Positions 40,101-46,165 are shown, numbered from the stretch's first letter. The stretch: 64,000 nucleotides of DNA from Schistosoma mansoni (GCF_000237925.1 NW_017386045.1:620001-684000); one strand, 5' to 3'. Notes: generated from the sequence alone by a model not told the origin. Translations and numbers: made by a program.

Positions 40101-42971
40101 TTAAACATCATCACAACTAGATAACGAGGTAGTAGTGTGGCGTGGTCTACTTACATCCACATAAGTAGTATACGACGATGGTCAGACATAGAATGTATTT
40201 CGGCAGAAGACCGATAAGGAACGAACAGAAATGAAGCGCGATCGGTACGAAAATGCATGAACAATAATAATCAGAGAAGACAGACTGATATTTGTAAAAG
40301 GAACAGTGAATATTGAGACAAATGATTGTTATTTTGCCAATTAACTGTTCATTGTATGGTTATCAGGATTTAGTGAAATAGTCTGTAATTTGTGCTTAAA
40401 TACATTCGATTGTCCCCACCCGTGTTTTGTTCACTACAGTAGGAAGTAGTAATTGTACCAGTGATACTAGTCCTGCTTCGGTTTGGGCACCTGGGCATTA
40501 TCACAGCCCTTACACAAATTAGTGATAACTACTACTGGCGCATATTTATTTGGTACCCCATTTTACCAATGTTTCTGTGATCAAATTAATAAATAGTGAA
40601 CATTAGATCATAGAAGATCAGAAGTAAAATAAAGTGTGAATGTATCTATGCTATTGTAATTGATTCTGAGCCTGCCTCAACTCACAAAGATAATTGATAT
40701 TACAAAATTGGTTATGAAGGGTGGGAGTGACCAAATCAAAGCATGATATTCGTCCCACGAAGTCATATAGGTAGATATAGACTATCTAGTTGAGGTTCAC
40801 ATGATAACCGTTGTCAGTTTTTGGAAACTTCGCTTTTCAGTTCTTAGAATCGTTCACAATAACACAGATATATTCACTCTTCATATTCCTCTTGTTCTTG
40901 AATTCCCAGTATTCTGTTTTGTCCTTTCAAAGACTGTTTTTAGTGTTTAGTCATCTCCATTATCACTGCTACTAACATTACTCCGATGTTATCTATTATA
41001 CATTTTGTTGATTTCATCCCGTGCTAATGAGGTTTGGCAACTTCCGTCAACACATACTTGTGTTATACTCTACGTTGTTGATGAATGATTAATGTAAACA
41101 TTTATCTATGCTGATCTAGTGTGATAGCTTGAATTCATACACATATGTACCAATTTCTACATTGCATAAGACTTACTGATTTGAGGCATGTTACCCAGAA
41201 TCTTTAACCCATTAATAACGAAAATCGCACATACATCGAACAGTCACTTCCAACACAACTAAGTCTAAAATTCAGTAACTTCATGGACTTATAAAAATGT
41301 AATCATGGTTTAACCTCTTGTAGTTAGTTAGTTATCTTTCAACCCCAGAATGCCCTGGTACGGCCGAGGGTAGGGAGAATCCACTCTCGCTCTTTAAATG
41401 CTCTTACATGACCACACGGATACAGCCATTGAAAAGGAAGTCCTGCTCACTCCGTTATCGCGGGGGGAGATGAGACCGTTGTTTCACTGTCTTGTGGATT
41501 AGACATTCAAGTCAAAGGCTCCGGATGCGGTCCTCCTAAGAAAACCACCTACTTCGGTTTGAGCGCCCAGCTAGTATCCAAGCTCACACGCAAATCAAGT
41601 GACTTGTGTGATGGATATGTAGTCTGTGCCCCTTTGTACCAATATTTTTATGTTCAAATAAATAGATAAAATACATTATAGAAGGGGTTTTGTGGAGATT
41701 TAGTATTTATTATAGTTGAAAGCGTGAGTCAATTGNNNNNNNNNNNNNNNNNNNNNNNNNNNNNNNNNNNNNNNNNNNNNNNNNNNNNNNNNNNNNNNNN
41801 NNNNNNNNNNNNNNNNNNNNNNNNNNNNNNNNNNNNNNNNNNNNNNNNNNNNNNNNNNNNNNNNNNNNNNNNNNNNNNNNNNNNNNNNNNNNNNNNNNNN
41901 NNNNNNNNNNNNNNNNNNNNNNNNNNNNNNNNNNNTATTTATAACTGATTAACTGAAATAAATAACATACGACTTGTCAATATTGAATTGAACACTTCAA
42001 TACCTATAACCATTTAGTCAAACATTTTGATGAAGTTTTGTTCTTTAAAGCGGGATGGTTAGGTCGTGTAGCCTTCATTATTATTTTGAACGATATCATC
42101 AGCACAAACTTCAAGTAGAAATCAATTGCTCTTTTGTTAAGTCATGTTGATTGAACCATATACTCGGATCCTAAGCTGGTCTCGTAACCCCCAAGCTAGA
42201 ACTACACAGCGACTCGAACAAGAGAGAAAAAGCGTAAAATATGCAAGAAGCACTTTACTCCAAAGGTTCCGTTATGAACAGTTTTTTAAAAGTCCTGGGG
42301 TGGCCGTGTAGTAATCGGCCAGTCAGTACCTCGTCTTCAGGTTTTTCCTTGTGGTGACAGTTTCAACAGACTCACGCTTTCAACTATAATAAAAGATAAA
42401 ATACAACCTAAGAAGTATATTATACTCATAATATTTAATAATAATCCCTTATTAAATACTGACCAGTTGCAGTCCCATCACGTTATCCATTCAGCTACTG
42501 AGTCCTGATAGCAATCCTAAACATCAATGGGAAGATCAAAACAAACAATACTAAGTAAATTTCAACTTCACCCTATTGAACAAGCAAGTGGCTATCAGGA
42601 CTCAGTGGCCGAGTGGATAACGCAATGGCGTTTGAAGCGAAAGGTACTGGGTTCGAGTCCCGCAGTGAACATCAACACTGAGATGCAGGTACATCCAGCT
42701 AACAAGTCCCAAATAGGACGAAACGCGCGTCCTGGATTCTACTGCTAGCCATTATCCATCTTTGCTCACTATGTTTGTGAATTAAGGTGATATCGAGGCA
42801 ATAAGCACAGTATGCACATATGCCAATTAGAGACTGACCAGTTGCAGTCCTAAAAACATCAATGGTAAGATCCAAACAAACAATACTAAGTAAATAATCC
42901 CTTATTGTTTCTTTCTTTCTTTTCAGAATCCGAATAATGACAATAACACTGAGTCTGCTATGGAATGTTGA
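7924..42971 (+). CDS. SMC4: SMC4, condensin ATPase subunit (15 exons, complete)
   Basis: Core subunit of condensin, which pairs with SMC2 to compact mitotic chromosomes. Fifteen exons join in phase to 1458 codons (human about 1290). The N-terminal head has Walker A GPNGSGKS at about 77-84, and the Q-loop segment ILQGEVEQ lies in exon 3. Coiled coil covers about 225-566, the hinge about 567-735 ([18 protein letters not shown], then SGGGG), and the returning coil about 750-1110. The C-terminal head has the signature LSGGEKTL at about 1252-1259 and Walker B LYVMDEID at about 1276-1283. Two parts are unusual: an Asp/Glu-rich linker of about 100 residues in exon 12, and a tail of about 130 residues after ITKTITLDP containing Pro6-Gln6. 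The chosen ATG is the first in frame and leads directly into the head domain. SMC4 rather than SMC1-3 is indicated by the [14 protein letters not shown] and [15 protein letters not shown] wording, recalled from the family. Confidence 0.97.
8153..8200 (+). other. SMC4 intron 1, a 48-bp micro-intron
   Basis: The boundaries are GTAAGT and CTTCAG. Splicing joins IIG directly to PNGSGKS. The unspliced frame stays open but inserts 16 residues inside Walker A, so removal is required for function. Very short 5' introns are a known schistosome habit. Confidence 0.93.
8201..8397 (+). CDS. SMC4: SMC4 exon 2
   Basis: Completes Walker A ([12 protein letters not shown]) and continues through [14 protein letters not shown] to SDYE. 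The donor is GTAAGT at 8398, phase 0. Confidence 0.95.
8853..9545 (-). mobile_element. LINE-B 3' portion
   Basis: The - strand encodes the C-terminal reverse-transcriptase tail ([35 protein letters not shown]). The 3' end with GACTGACTG lies at the left. Fragment in SMC4 intron 2. Confidence 0.85.
9682..9918 (+). CDS. SMC4: SMC4 exon 3
   Basis: 79 codons from [16 protein letters not shown] to DGFLEYLE. It contains the head segment [19 protein letters not shown] with the Q-loop Gln. Acceptor TAG at 9679-9681, donor GTAAGC at 9919, both phase 0. Confidence 0.95.
9919..10966. other. SMC4 intron 3, left part, nothing recognised
   Basis: No coding match, no tRNA-like head and no repeat family shared with the rest of the window were seen. 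Confidence 0.55.
10967..11225 (+). repeat. C repeat, 5' part, old
   Basis: Starts GAGGGTAGGGAGAGTCCGC and is strongly diverged. It ends before the tail. SMC4 intron 3. Confidence 0.65.
11245..11392 (-). repeat. C repeat, 3' end
   Basis: TTATTTAAACATAAACGTTGG to GAAGTAGGTGGTT in reverse orientation. SMC4 intron 3. Confidence 0.75.
11395..11622 (-). mobile_element. Solo-LTR-like fossil, family beta
   Basis: TGTAGCGAACGAGAACAC start on the - strand, then GGAGACAATCGAATGTA. Related to 40120-40440 and 54822-55133. Diverged. Confidence 0.55.
11756..11865 (+). pseudogene. U6 snRNA retrocopy fused to a LINE 5' end
   Basis: The 110 bases follow U6 closely from the 5' stem (TACTCGCTTCGG) through CATATACTAAAATTGGAACG and TTAGCATGGCCCCTG to TGACACGCAAAATCGTGAAG and a terminal T run. 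The ACAGAGA box reads ACAAAGA and the region after CCCCTGC is altered, so it is probably not functional. LINE-B 5' sequence begins directly after the T run. A GATTATTATTAT-like repeat flanks the joint unit on both sides. Confidence 0.88.
11866..12424 (+). mobile_element. LINE-B 5' region, short derivative joined to U6
   Basis: Starts CCCGACCGTTGCTGC like the copy at 61101 and carries the same 5' leader, ending GACTGACTG before a TTA microsatellite. The interior of the LINE is absent. It lies in SMC4 intron 3. Confidence 0.8.
12482..12763 (+). CDS. SMC4: SMC4 exon 4
   Basis: 94 codons beginning DIIGSSRF, the conserved exit from the N-terminal head, then running into charged heptad-like coiled coil. 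Acceptor CTATAG, donor GTAAGT, phase 0 at both ends. Confidence 0.94.
12828..12902 (-). mobile_element. LINE-B 3' end, first half of an interrupted copy
   Basis: The LINE-B 3' terminus in - orientation, broken at TTAACAC by the C element at 12903-13425. It resumes at about 13426. Confidence 0.8.
12903..13425 (+). repeat. C repeat, full length, inserted in LINE-B
   Basis: The C family is about 520 bp with a shared start (AATGCCCTGGTACGGCCGAG) and a TATTTATGTGTTTAAATAAATAAA tail. No protein is supported. Removing this copy joins the two LINE-B halves cleanly with no evident target duplication. It contains GTTCGATTC and GGCCGAGAATGG, which resemble Pol III boxes. Confidence 0.88.
13426..13790 (-). 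mobile_element. LINE-B fragment, second half of an interrupted copy
   Basis: Continues the 12828-12902 copy (TTGTCAATTCAAATCCCATA, then the [18 protein letters not shown] coding tail) on the - strand. Confidence 0.8.
14304..14639 (+). CDS. SMC4: SMC4 exon 5
   Basis: 112 codons of Lys/Glu/Gln-rich coiled coil ([12 protein letters not shown] to KKKQEEVYK). Acceptor TTTAG, donor GTGAGT, phase 0. Confidence 0.93.
14640..15189. other. SMC4 intron 5, left part, nothing recognised
   Basis: AT-rich, without a recognisable element. Confidence 0.55.
15190..15475 (+). mobile_element. LINE-B 3' end
   Basis: From CTTTTGCAATGGCGAAGGTG to GTGACTGACTGACC. It matches 57385-57655 closely. SMC4 intron 5. Confidence 0.8.
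15680..16190 (-). mobile_element. LINE-B 5' region, old copy
   Basis: A diverged version of the 61101 leader in reverse orientation, in SMC4 intron 5. Confidence 0.7.
16461..16877 (+). CDS. SMC4: SMC4 exon 6
   Basis: 139 codons of coiled coil leading to the hinge ([10 protein letters not shown] to ESKSALQ), with a small Ser/Gly patch SSSGSGG. Acceptor GTTTAG, donor GTAAAA, phase 0. Confidence 0.93.
17105..17497 (-). mobile_element. Solo-LTR-like fossil, family alpha
   Basis: Begins TGTTGGGGATG on the - strand and has a TATATATA box. It matches 29890-30230 in the opposite orientation. No internal region. SMC4 intron 6. Moderate age. Confidence 0.6.
17498..18163. other. SMC4 intron 6, nothing firm
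   Basis: 17740-17800 (CAAGACCTGATATCCTAAATC) resembles 26500-26550, so a further unnamed repeat is likely. Confidence 0.5.
18164..18618 (+). repeat. C repeat, left arm of inverted pair
   Basis: A diverged C copy whose 18214-18618 part is almost identical to the reverse complement of 19131-19534, including changes not seen in the other C copies. Confidence 0.88.
18762..18996 (+). CDS. SMC4: SMC4 exon 7 (first half of hinge)
   Basis: Encodes [36 protein letters not shown] and TTFI, the first half of the dimerisation hinge. It ends in phase 1 at 18996 with donor GTAATA. The exon sits between two near-identical inverted copies of the C repeat (18214-18618 and 19131-19534). Confidence 0.95.
19045..19534 (-). 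repeat. C repeat, right arm of inverted pair
   Basis: A reverse C copy with a (TA)n run inserted near its tail. From 19131 it mirrors the left arm with two or three differences by eye. Confidence 0.88.
19090..19131. repeat. (TA)n microsatellite
   Basis: About 21 TA units inside the C repeat at 19045-19534, right at the inner end of the inverted-repeat arm. Confidence 0.97.
19535..20160. other. SMC4 intron 7, left part, nothing recognised
   Basis: AT-rich unique-looking sequence after the C repeat. Confidence 0.5.
20161..20246 (-). mobile_element. LINE-B 3' terminus
   Basis: About 85 bases of the 3' end in reverse orientation, in SMC4 intron 7. Confidence 0.7.
20466..20921 (-). repeat. S1 element with long terminal inverted arms
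   Basis: In reverse orientation. Its right end has the full 5' terminus (ATCAGAAGGGG in reverse). The 20466-20545 and 20815-20885 arms are complementary. The hammerhead core reads CCGAGGA, one base off consensus. SMC4 intron 7. Confidence 0.82.
21085..21345. repeat. S1 fold-back pair, diverged
   Basis: Two S1 3' halves face each other: - orientation at 21085-21205 and + orientation at 21225-21345. Each has a B-box-like and a decayed hammerhead-like segment. Confidence 0.65.
21410..21975 (-). mobile_element. LINE-B fragment, diverged
   Basis: A reverse copy of the coding tail and 3' UTR, recognisable by the conserved order of the 36800-37280 copy. SMC4 intron 7. Confidence 0.65.
22021..23034 (+). 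mobile_element. LINE-A 3' portion
   Basis: 5'-truncated RT domain ([39 protein letters not shown]) to the tail GTAAGTAAGTAA. Frameshifted at a few places. SMC4 intron 7. Confidence 0.9.
23117..23346 (+). CDS. SMC4: SMC4 exon 8 (second half of hinge)
   Basis: Restores phase after exon 7 and encodes [11 protein letters not shown] through [18 protein letters not shown] to RYRVVTLQ. Acceptor TTCCAG, donor GTAAGA, phase 0 at the end. Confidence 0.95.
23347..24939. other. SMC4 intron 8, nothing firm
   Basis: A possible LTR-like stretch near 23430-23650 could not be paired with another copy. The rest is unrecognised. Confidence 0.45.
24940..25180 (-). mobile_element. LINE-B fragment, old
   Basis: A short diverged piece of the LINE-B coding tail in SMC4 intron 8. 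Confidence 0.6.
25725..26033 (+). CDS. SMC4: SMC4 exon 9
   Basis: 103 codons opening [17 protein letters not shown], the hinge exit, then coiled coil to VKRCE. Acceptor TTTTAG, donor GTAAGT, phase 0. Confidence 0.95.
26275..26472 (+). repeat. C repeat fragment
   Basis: The middle of the C element (ATTCCAAACCAATAGTGCAC) in SMC4 intron 9. Confidence 0.7.
26785..26990. repeat. S1 fold-back element
   Basis: The left half is S1 in - orientation and the right end (GTCCAGTGCTTCCAGG...) is S1 3' arm in + orientation, so the unit folds on itself. SMC4 intron 9. Confidence 0.75.
26832..26877 (-). ncRNA. Hammerhead ribozyme with complete core (S1 copy)
   Basis: On the - strand: stem I ACUG with CAGU (plus a wobble pair), core CUGAGGA at 26871-26865, stem II GUCC/GGAC with loop CAUACUA, GAAA at 26849-26846, a short stem III, and cleavage triplet GUC ending at 26838. 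All core positions are consensus. Activity is inferred. Confidence 0.7.
27133..27411 (+). CDS. SMC4: SMC4 exon 10
   Basis: 93 codons of returning coiled coil ([13 protein letters not shown] to DVMEKKIKD). Acceptor TTTAAAG, donor GTAAGT, phase 0. Confidence 0.93.
27500..27860 (+). repeat. Repeat family delta (LTR-like), copy 1
   Basis: AACCAATCAGCACTAAATAG to TCTCATGTTCAAG, shared with 39440-39845 and 60455-60790. SMC4 intron 10. Confidence 0.55.
28083..28400 (-). mobile_element. Solo-LTR-like fossil, family gamma
   Basis: CCAAT-like, TATA-like and poly(A)-signal-like motifs in LTR order. Paired with 45850-46165. SMC4 intron 10. Confidence 0.55.
28680..28860 (+). mobile_element. LINE-B fragment, old
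   Basis: Resembles the GGTGCAGACTACTTGG region of the LINE-B coding tail. Very diverged. SMC4 intron 10. Confidence 0.5.
28861..29467. other. SMC4 intron 10, part, nothing recognised
   Basis: No shared repeat or coding similarity seen. Confidence 0.5.
29468..29850 (+). repeat. S1 element: tRNA-headed repeat with terminal arms and hammerhead-like motif
   Basis: 5' end ATCAGAAGGGGTTTTGTGG, an arm GTTGAAATCATTAGTCAATT, a tRNA-like promoter (B box GGTTCGAATC at about 29690), a hammerhead-like stretch (29723-29771), then the complementary arm to TTTCAACTATGAAAAT. Three extra bases separate stem I from the hammerhead core here. SMC4 intron 10. Confidence 0.85.
29890..30230 (+). mobile_element. 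Solo-LTR-like fossil, family alpha
   Basis: TGTTGGGGATGTTAAATCCCC start, same order of blocks as 17105-17497. SMC4 intron 10. Confidence 0.6.
30185..30530 (-). repeat. S3 element: third tRNA-headed repeat with hammerhead-like motif
   Basis: In reverse: tRNA-like head (AGCTCAGTGGTAACG, GGGATCGAATCC), then CUGACGAG (30294-30287) and GAAAC (30273-30269). Relatives are at 31470 and 33150. SMC4 intron 10. Confidence 0.7.
30255..30302 (-). ncRNA. Hammerhead-like motif in S3
   Basis: Consensus core CUGACGA and GAAA, five-pair stem I (CCUUG/CAGGG), and an AUC cleavage triplet. Stem II has only two to three good pairs, so folding is uncertain. Confidence 0.5.
30613..30813 (+). CDS. SMC4: SMC4 exon 11
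   Basis: 67 codons of coiled coil ([14 protein letters not shown] to [10 protein letters not shown]). Acceptor TTATAG, donor GTAAGT, phase 0. Confidence 0.93.
31470..31590 (-). repeat. S3 fragment
   Basis: Carries CUGACGAG and CACGAAACC on the - strand in the same order as 30255. The cleavage triplet is changed. SMC4 intron 11. Confidence 0.6.
31748..32110 (-). repeat. C repeat, 5'-truncated
   Basis: The tail at 31748 through the TTGGAAAATCC region, in SMC4 intron 11, ending about 100 bp before exon 12. Confidence 0.82.
32210..32642 (+). CDS. SMC4: SMC4 exon 12 (acidic linker)
   Basis: Coiled coil, then a run of Asp/Glu and a polar, low-complexity stretch before the C-terminal head. It ends in phase 1 at 32642 with donor GTAAAT; the phase fits exon 13 exactly. 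Without splicing the frame reads Ser-Lys-stop at once. A LINE copy lies 19 bp past the donor. Confidence 0.93.
32662..33029 (-). mobile_element. LINE-A 3' end inserted 19 bp from the SMC4 exon 12 donor
   Basis: 368 bp of LINE-A 3' end in antisense to SMC4. It is flanked by the perfect 12-bp repeat ATGATTGATTTA at 32650-32661 and 33030-33041. Confidence 0.92.
33150..33480 (-). repeat. S3 element, diverged
   Basis: tRNA-like head in reverse (GACTCGGATGGCTCAGTGG at about 33345-33364) and a decayed hammerhead-like segment at 33220-33290. SMC4 intron 12. Confidence 0.65.
33838..34375 (+). repeat. C repeat, full length, young subfamily
   Basis: Shares private variants (CACGTCGGCAG, GTGCGTCGCAT, GATCGTGAATGAAC) with the copy at 38898. 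SMC4 intron 12. Confidence 0.9.
34550..35265 (-). mobile_element. LINE-A-like RT fragment, old
   Basis: The - strand shows [20 protein letters not shown] and [12 protein letters not shown] segments of an RTE reverse transcriptase, much decayed. SMC4 intron 12. Confidence 0.7.
35318..35581 (+). CDS. SMC4: SMC4 exon 13
   Basis: Encodes [18 protein letters not shown] and [20 protein letters not shown], the approach to the C-terminal head. Acceptor GGTAG. Donor GTTCGT at 35582 is weak, but phase 1 and homology fix it. Confidence 0.93.
35655..35825 (-). repeat. S1-like repeat, old
   Basis: B-box-like GGTTCGAACCCAGGACC (reverse) and a decayed hammerhead region. SMC4 intron 13. Confidence 0.6.
35826..36429. 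other. SMC4 intron 13, part, nothing recognised
   Basis: No shared repeat or coding similarity seen between the S1 remnant and LINE-B. Confidence 0.5.
36430..37285 (+). mobile_element. LINE-B 3' portion, best-preserved coding tail
   Basis: An open frame at 36470-37009 encodes the C-terminal RT region ([65 protein letters not shown]). A 3' UTR follows, ending AGCTGACTGACTG at about 37283. It is 5'-truncated and looks young. The clade (RTE or CR1) was not settled. SMC4 intron 13. Confidence 0.88.
37589..38078 (+). repeat. C repeat, full length with small internal gaps
   Basis: Recognised by its start, centre and AAATAAATAAA tail. It ends about 70 bp before SMC4 exon 14. Confidence 0.88.
38146..38828 (+). 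CDS. SMC4: SMC4 exon 14 (C-terminal ATPase head)
   Basis: Carries [16 protein letters not shown], the ABC signature LSGGEKT, Walker B VMDEID with the D-loop AALDF, and [21 protein letters not shown] tail with Pro6 followed by Gln6 and an Asn/Asp-rich stretch follows. Donor GTAAGT at 38829, phase 0. Confidence 0.96.
38898..39432 (+). repeat. C repeat, full length, young subfamily
   Basis: Near-identical to 33838-34375 in its 3' half. It starts 70 bp after SMC4 exon 14. Confidence 0.9.
39440..39845 (+). repeat. Repeat family delta (LTR-like), copy 2
   Basis: Same block order as 27500-27860. Its right half belongs to the inverted-repeat arm starting at 39667. Confidence 0.55.
39667..40057 (+). 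repeat. Inverted repeat arm A
   Basis: 391 bp that mirrors 41936-42326 with about a dozen differences by eye. Spacer about 1.9 kb, including a 200-N gap. SMC4 intron 14. Confidence 0.88.
40120..40440 (-). mobile_element. Solo-LTR-like fossil, family beta
   Basis: TGTAGTGAAC at its 5' end, sharing the block order of the 54822 copy. SMC4 intron 14. Confidence 0.6.
40700..41090 (+). mobile_element. LINE-B fragment, old
   Basis: A diverged coding tail and 3' UTR with TGCTAATGAGGTTTGGCAAC. SMC4 intron 14. Confidence 0.6.
41341..41670 (+). repeat. C repeat with internal deletion
   Basis: Has the 5' start and the 3' tail but lacks about 200 bp of the centre. SMC4 intron 14. Confidence 0.8.
41736..41935. 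other. Assembly gap, 200 N
   Basis: Lies between an S1 5' end and an inverted-repeat arm. The even length suggests a filler size, not a measured one. Confidence 0.99.
41936..42326 (-). repeat. Inverted repeat arm B
   Basis: Reverse complement of arm A, starting at the first base after the N gap. Confidence 0.88.
42440..42897 (+). repeat. SMalpha repeat, just over one tandem unit
   Basis: tRNA-like head (AGTGGCCGAGTGGATAACGC and GGGTTCGAGTCC), then a hammerhead region at 42684-42745. The end (GACCAGTTGCAGTCC to ACTAAGTAAAT) repeats the start about 375 bp later. The ribozyme core reads CTAACAA, two bases off. It overlaps the SMC4 intron 14 end, 30 bp before exon 15. Confidence 0.88.
42927..42971 (+). 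CDS. SMC4: SMC4 exon 15 (last 14 codons and stop)
   Basis: The acceptor has a long pyrimidine tract and TTTTCAG at 42920-42926. It encodes [14 protein letters not shown] and then TGA. Phase matches exon 14. The low-complexity wording cannot be checked by homology, so this is a little less certain than the other exons. Confidence 0.75.
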   Translation, partial: NPNNDNNTESAMEC

Positions 42972-43669
42972 ATAACATCTGATGTAATATAGTGAATGGG
43001 TTCTTGTTTGGAGGAGTGTATTGTAAAACTGTAATTGAGATATAAAACATTAACCAGGATGATGATGATGACGATAATGTTAACATTGTATATACTTTGT
43101 ATTGTCTATAAGATTTATGTTTGTTCTTTTTCTTGCATTTATATCTATATAGTACTTATTATTCATATGTGTATATATATACATCTATTTTTGTACAAAT
43201 ATGATTTGTTTTACTGTATACTTAGTCGTTTACGTTTCCTGGTATGTTCTTCGGAGAGAGGGGGGTTGTATGTTTACGTAACAACCAGTGAAGTTTGTGT
43301 TCATATCTGTTACCTTAAGACAACTGTTGAAATATATCGTTGAATCTTAATGATGCCCAAAGCAGTGAAATTCGAGATTGATGAACACCAAAATCCTGTA
43401 GTTGACAGTGATGGTCACTCATCTGTTACTAATCGTAATGTCGTAACACTGGTGGTGTACGATAATGAGTAACTAGATTGTTTGACTAGTCTTATGCCAT
43501 AAAACAATTATCTATTTATAGGCAGGCATAGAGGGTTTATGGGGATTGTTGAATTTCATAGTTCACGACAGGGATAGATCTTATACGTGTTGTGAATCAA
43601 GAAGTTTTGGATATCTGCCTCTTCCTGGTACGAGACCTGTGATTAAGTAGAGTTAGAAATGTAGACTAT
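42972..43669. other. SMC4 3' UTR and flank
   Basis: AT-rich sequence after the stop, with no canonical AATAAA in the first few hundred bases. A 102-codon frame at 43035-43343 looks like chance. Confidence 0.5.
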
Positions 43670-43745
43670 CATATGCCATCTCAATGGTCTAAAGGTTAGG
43701 TGTTCGCAGGGAAGGTTCTAGGCTCTATTCCCTATGGTATAATCT
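43670..43745 (+). repeat. tRNA-like repeat remnant
   Basis: CAATGGTCTAAAGGTTAGG and GGTTCTAGGCTCTATTCCC resemble decayed Pol III boxes of an S1-type unit. Confidence 0.45.
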
Positions 43746-44039
43746 ATTTGAACTAGAGATTCGGACACAGTGACAATAATTTAACTAATGCCAGTTAAGT
43801 AGTTATAATGAACTAAGAGCCTGATACAAATTCTAGTCAGTCCAAGGTTAAACTAAAATGCCGACACAAAACTAACAAAATGGGTAGTAAGACAGATCAA
43901 AATAATGTAGTAGCAATGATAATGAAGTAGATTGAATATTGAGAATATGATTCAATAGGATGGACTGAAAAGAAAGGATGTACAAAGGAGTACTGAAACT
44001 GGATCGTTAAAAAGAAACTTCAATATAAAAATTACCTGG

Positions 44040-44660
44040 ACTAGGCAGTATACGCATTTCTTTAGCTCTCTACCTCTACAGTACAAACGAAACTTGATCA
44101 AAACCCTTAGTTACCAAATATGCACTATGTGTTCAGCGGATATAGTTGAAGATGAACTAAACACCTTGCGTAATACTCTTAGGGAGAATGGTTACCCTAG
44201 AAAGTTTATAATTAAATATATGATCACGAAGGTGAAAATAGGCAAAATACAGACGATCAAGAAGAAATCCCTGTTCATGCGTCTACAATTCAGAGGGGAT
44301 GCGGTTAGCGAAATATTAACTCAGAGATTACGTAGGACAATACAAAAATCTTTCAACGCCAGTGAACGATTAGTGTTTTCTACACGCCCGATAGTGACAC
44401 CGAGGGTAAAAGATGAATTACCTAGAATGACCACCTCATTTTGTATTTAACAGTTCGACTGCTCATGTGGAGCAAGTAATATTGGTCGAAGTTCTAGGAA
44501 TTTAAATTTTCGTGGTCGCGAACACCCAGCGTGGCTAAACATATGTTTGATGAAGAAAGTGAACATCTCGATATTGGCCCATTTAGTATAATCTGGTCAT
44601 AGTGCCAGTATAAACCAATTCTTTCAATTATTTATCGGGTCAGTAATTTTTTCCAAAGCT
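44040..44660 (+). mobile_element. Penelope-like element, C-terminal fragment
   Basis: Contains ICTMCSADIVEDELNTLRNT and RENGYPRKFI, wording typical of schistosome Penelope-like proteins, then GIY-YIG-like remains. It is 5'-truncated and broken. Confidence 0.7.
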
Positions 44661-45849
44661 TGTCAGATTTGAAGTCCTTCAACCGGCTAGAGCAATAGCC
44701 TTCCGGGTGAAGAAACTGAAGCTCTGCGTACAAAAGAAACATCTCCAACCACTCCTCCTCCCCTGGCCAACCTCAAGGCCAATTAGTCAATAGTAATCTT
44801 AGATATTGAATAACCTAATTTGACTATTGTACTTACGACCTTTCGTAGTCAAATGTAATTGTCTCTGTTATTTTTATTCATAAATCTTTCCATTATTATT
44901 ATTGGTTAAACATCATTATTAATCTACCCAATTGATGATTCACTTCTCATTCATCCCACCTTATTACGTGGGATCGAATTGTAATTGCACTATCATCTCT
45001 CTCACCCTATTTGATCCAATATGTATTCGGATCATGGATCTTAACATTTAAGCTGATTCAAGTTAACATTCTATGAGTCAATATCAACATAAGCAATTTT
45101 ATTGACAATCCTAAATTCACACGCCATAACCTTAAACGATGTACTTTACCCTTAATGTGGCCAATTTTTCGGATTATTAATTTGGATCTATGAATTGTAT
45201 AACCTCAAGAGAATTGATCGAAAAGAATGTTCTTCATTCAAAAATTAGTCTTTTAATATGATGGGGATCTTTAAACGATAAAGGTATTTTCTAACTTGGT
45301 CTCTATCAATATCATCATAAAGCTTAACACAAATAAATCATGTTCCTATCAGTCATCACAGAAGAGTTGCGATTGGAAAATCCCGGTACTCATAGCGGAT
45401 ATGTCCGTAATACGACCACGCTTATCAATGCTTTACTGGATGAAAAAACAATGTAATTAGAGAACTTCAAGCTCGATTTAACGACGAAAGAGATATGAGT
45501 ATATTTAAGTTAAAACCTCAGTGAGGTAAGTAGAAAACGTTCATTCTTATAGTCTTCTATAAAAGCAACAGTAAGGTCTTTTAGGAGAATACATTGAGAA
45601 ATTAAGGAAAGCCAGTGGTTATCGATAGCTTCGAATTAACCAATTCTTAGAAAGTCATGTTAGAAGGCTTCGGAACGAACAAATCTCCATGGGGAACTAA
45701 CAGTCTACATAACGATCTACAACAGTTATGAGCGATAAAACCAAAGATGGAAAAACATCATTGATGTTCAACACTATAAAACTCTATTTAAAGATATTTT
45801 AATTAGGAAGCTGTTATATCTAGAGCTTTGTTTCTTACTATGCTGCGCA
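44661..45849. other. Intergenic, nothing recognised
   Basis: Between the Penelope-like fragment and an LTR-like fossil. No supported gene. Confidence 0.5.
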
Positions 45850-46165
45850 CTACTAGACTACTTGAACGATAGAACCCGCAACGTCGCAAGATAGAAGACA
45901 AAAGACTAGTAAGTAGGAACTTTTATTCCCCAAAACAGTGTCAAAATATAGTACAGAAATTTTATGTATTTATAGTTATTGGCTGAATGTAAATCATCTT
46001 TTCGGTCAACCAATAGGCACATAGGGGTCATTCTTATCCATCCAATGGGGAAGCTACACGTCGACATTCTAGAATATTCCCCTAGCAGTGATTGGATGGA
46101 ATATGTCCGGCTCTTTCTGGGCTTCTTAAGGCTTCCTAGAGTTTACCAACGAGCCGTCCTTACAG
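45850..46165 (-). mobile_element. Solo-LTR-like fossil, family gamma
   Basis: On the - strand: TGTAAGGACGG start, CCAATCACTG, TATAAATAC, then GGAATAAAAG. Intergenic. Confidence 0.6.

Larger units (their letters stand above)
41678..42390. repeat. S1 ends flanking an assembly gap and an inverted-repeat arm
   Basis: The S1 5' end is at 41678-41735, then N, then the 41936-42326 arm, then an S1 3' end at 42330-42390. The element was probably interrupted by the arm, or it is misassembled. Confidence 0.55.

Noticed and set aside
42590-42670. tRNA gene with a Ser/Leu-like A box and B box
   Set aside because: The cloverleaf is incomplete, and the sequence belongs to SMalpha, also present at 52180 and 53760 in reverse.
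42440-42897. CRISPR-like array suggested by spaced repeats
   Set aside because: Animal genome. The repeat pair is the end and start of a tandem SMalpha unit, not short repeats with unique spacers.
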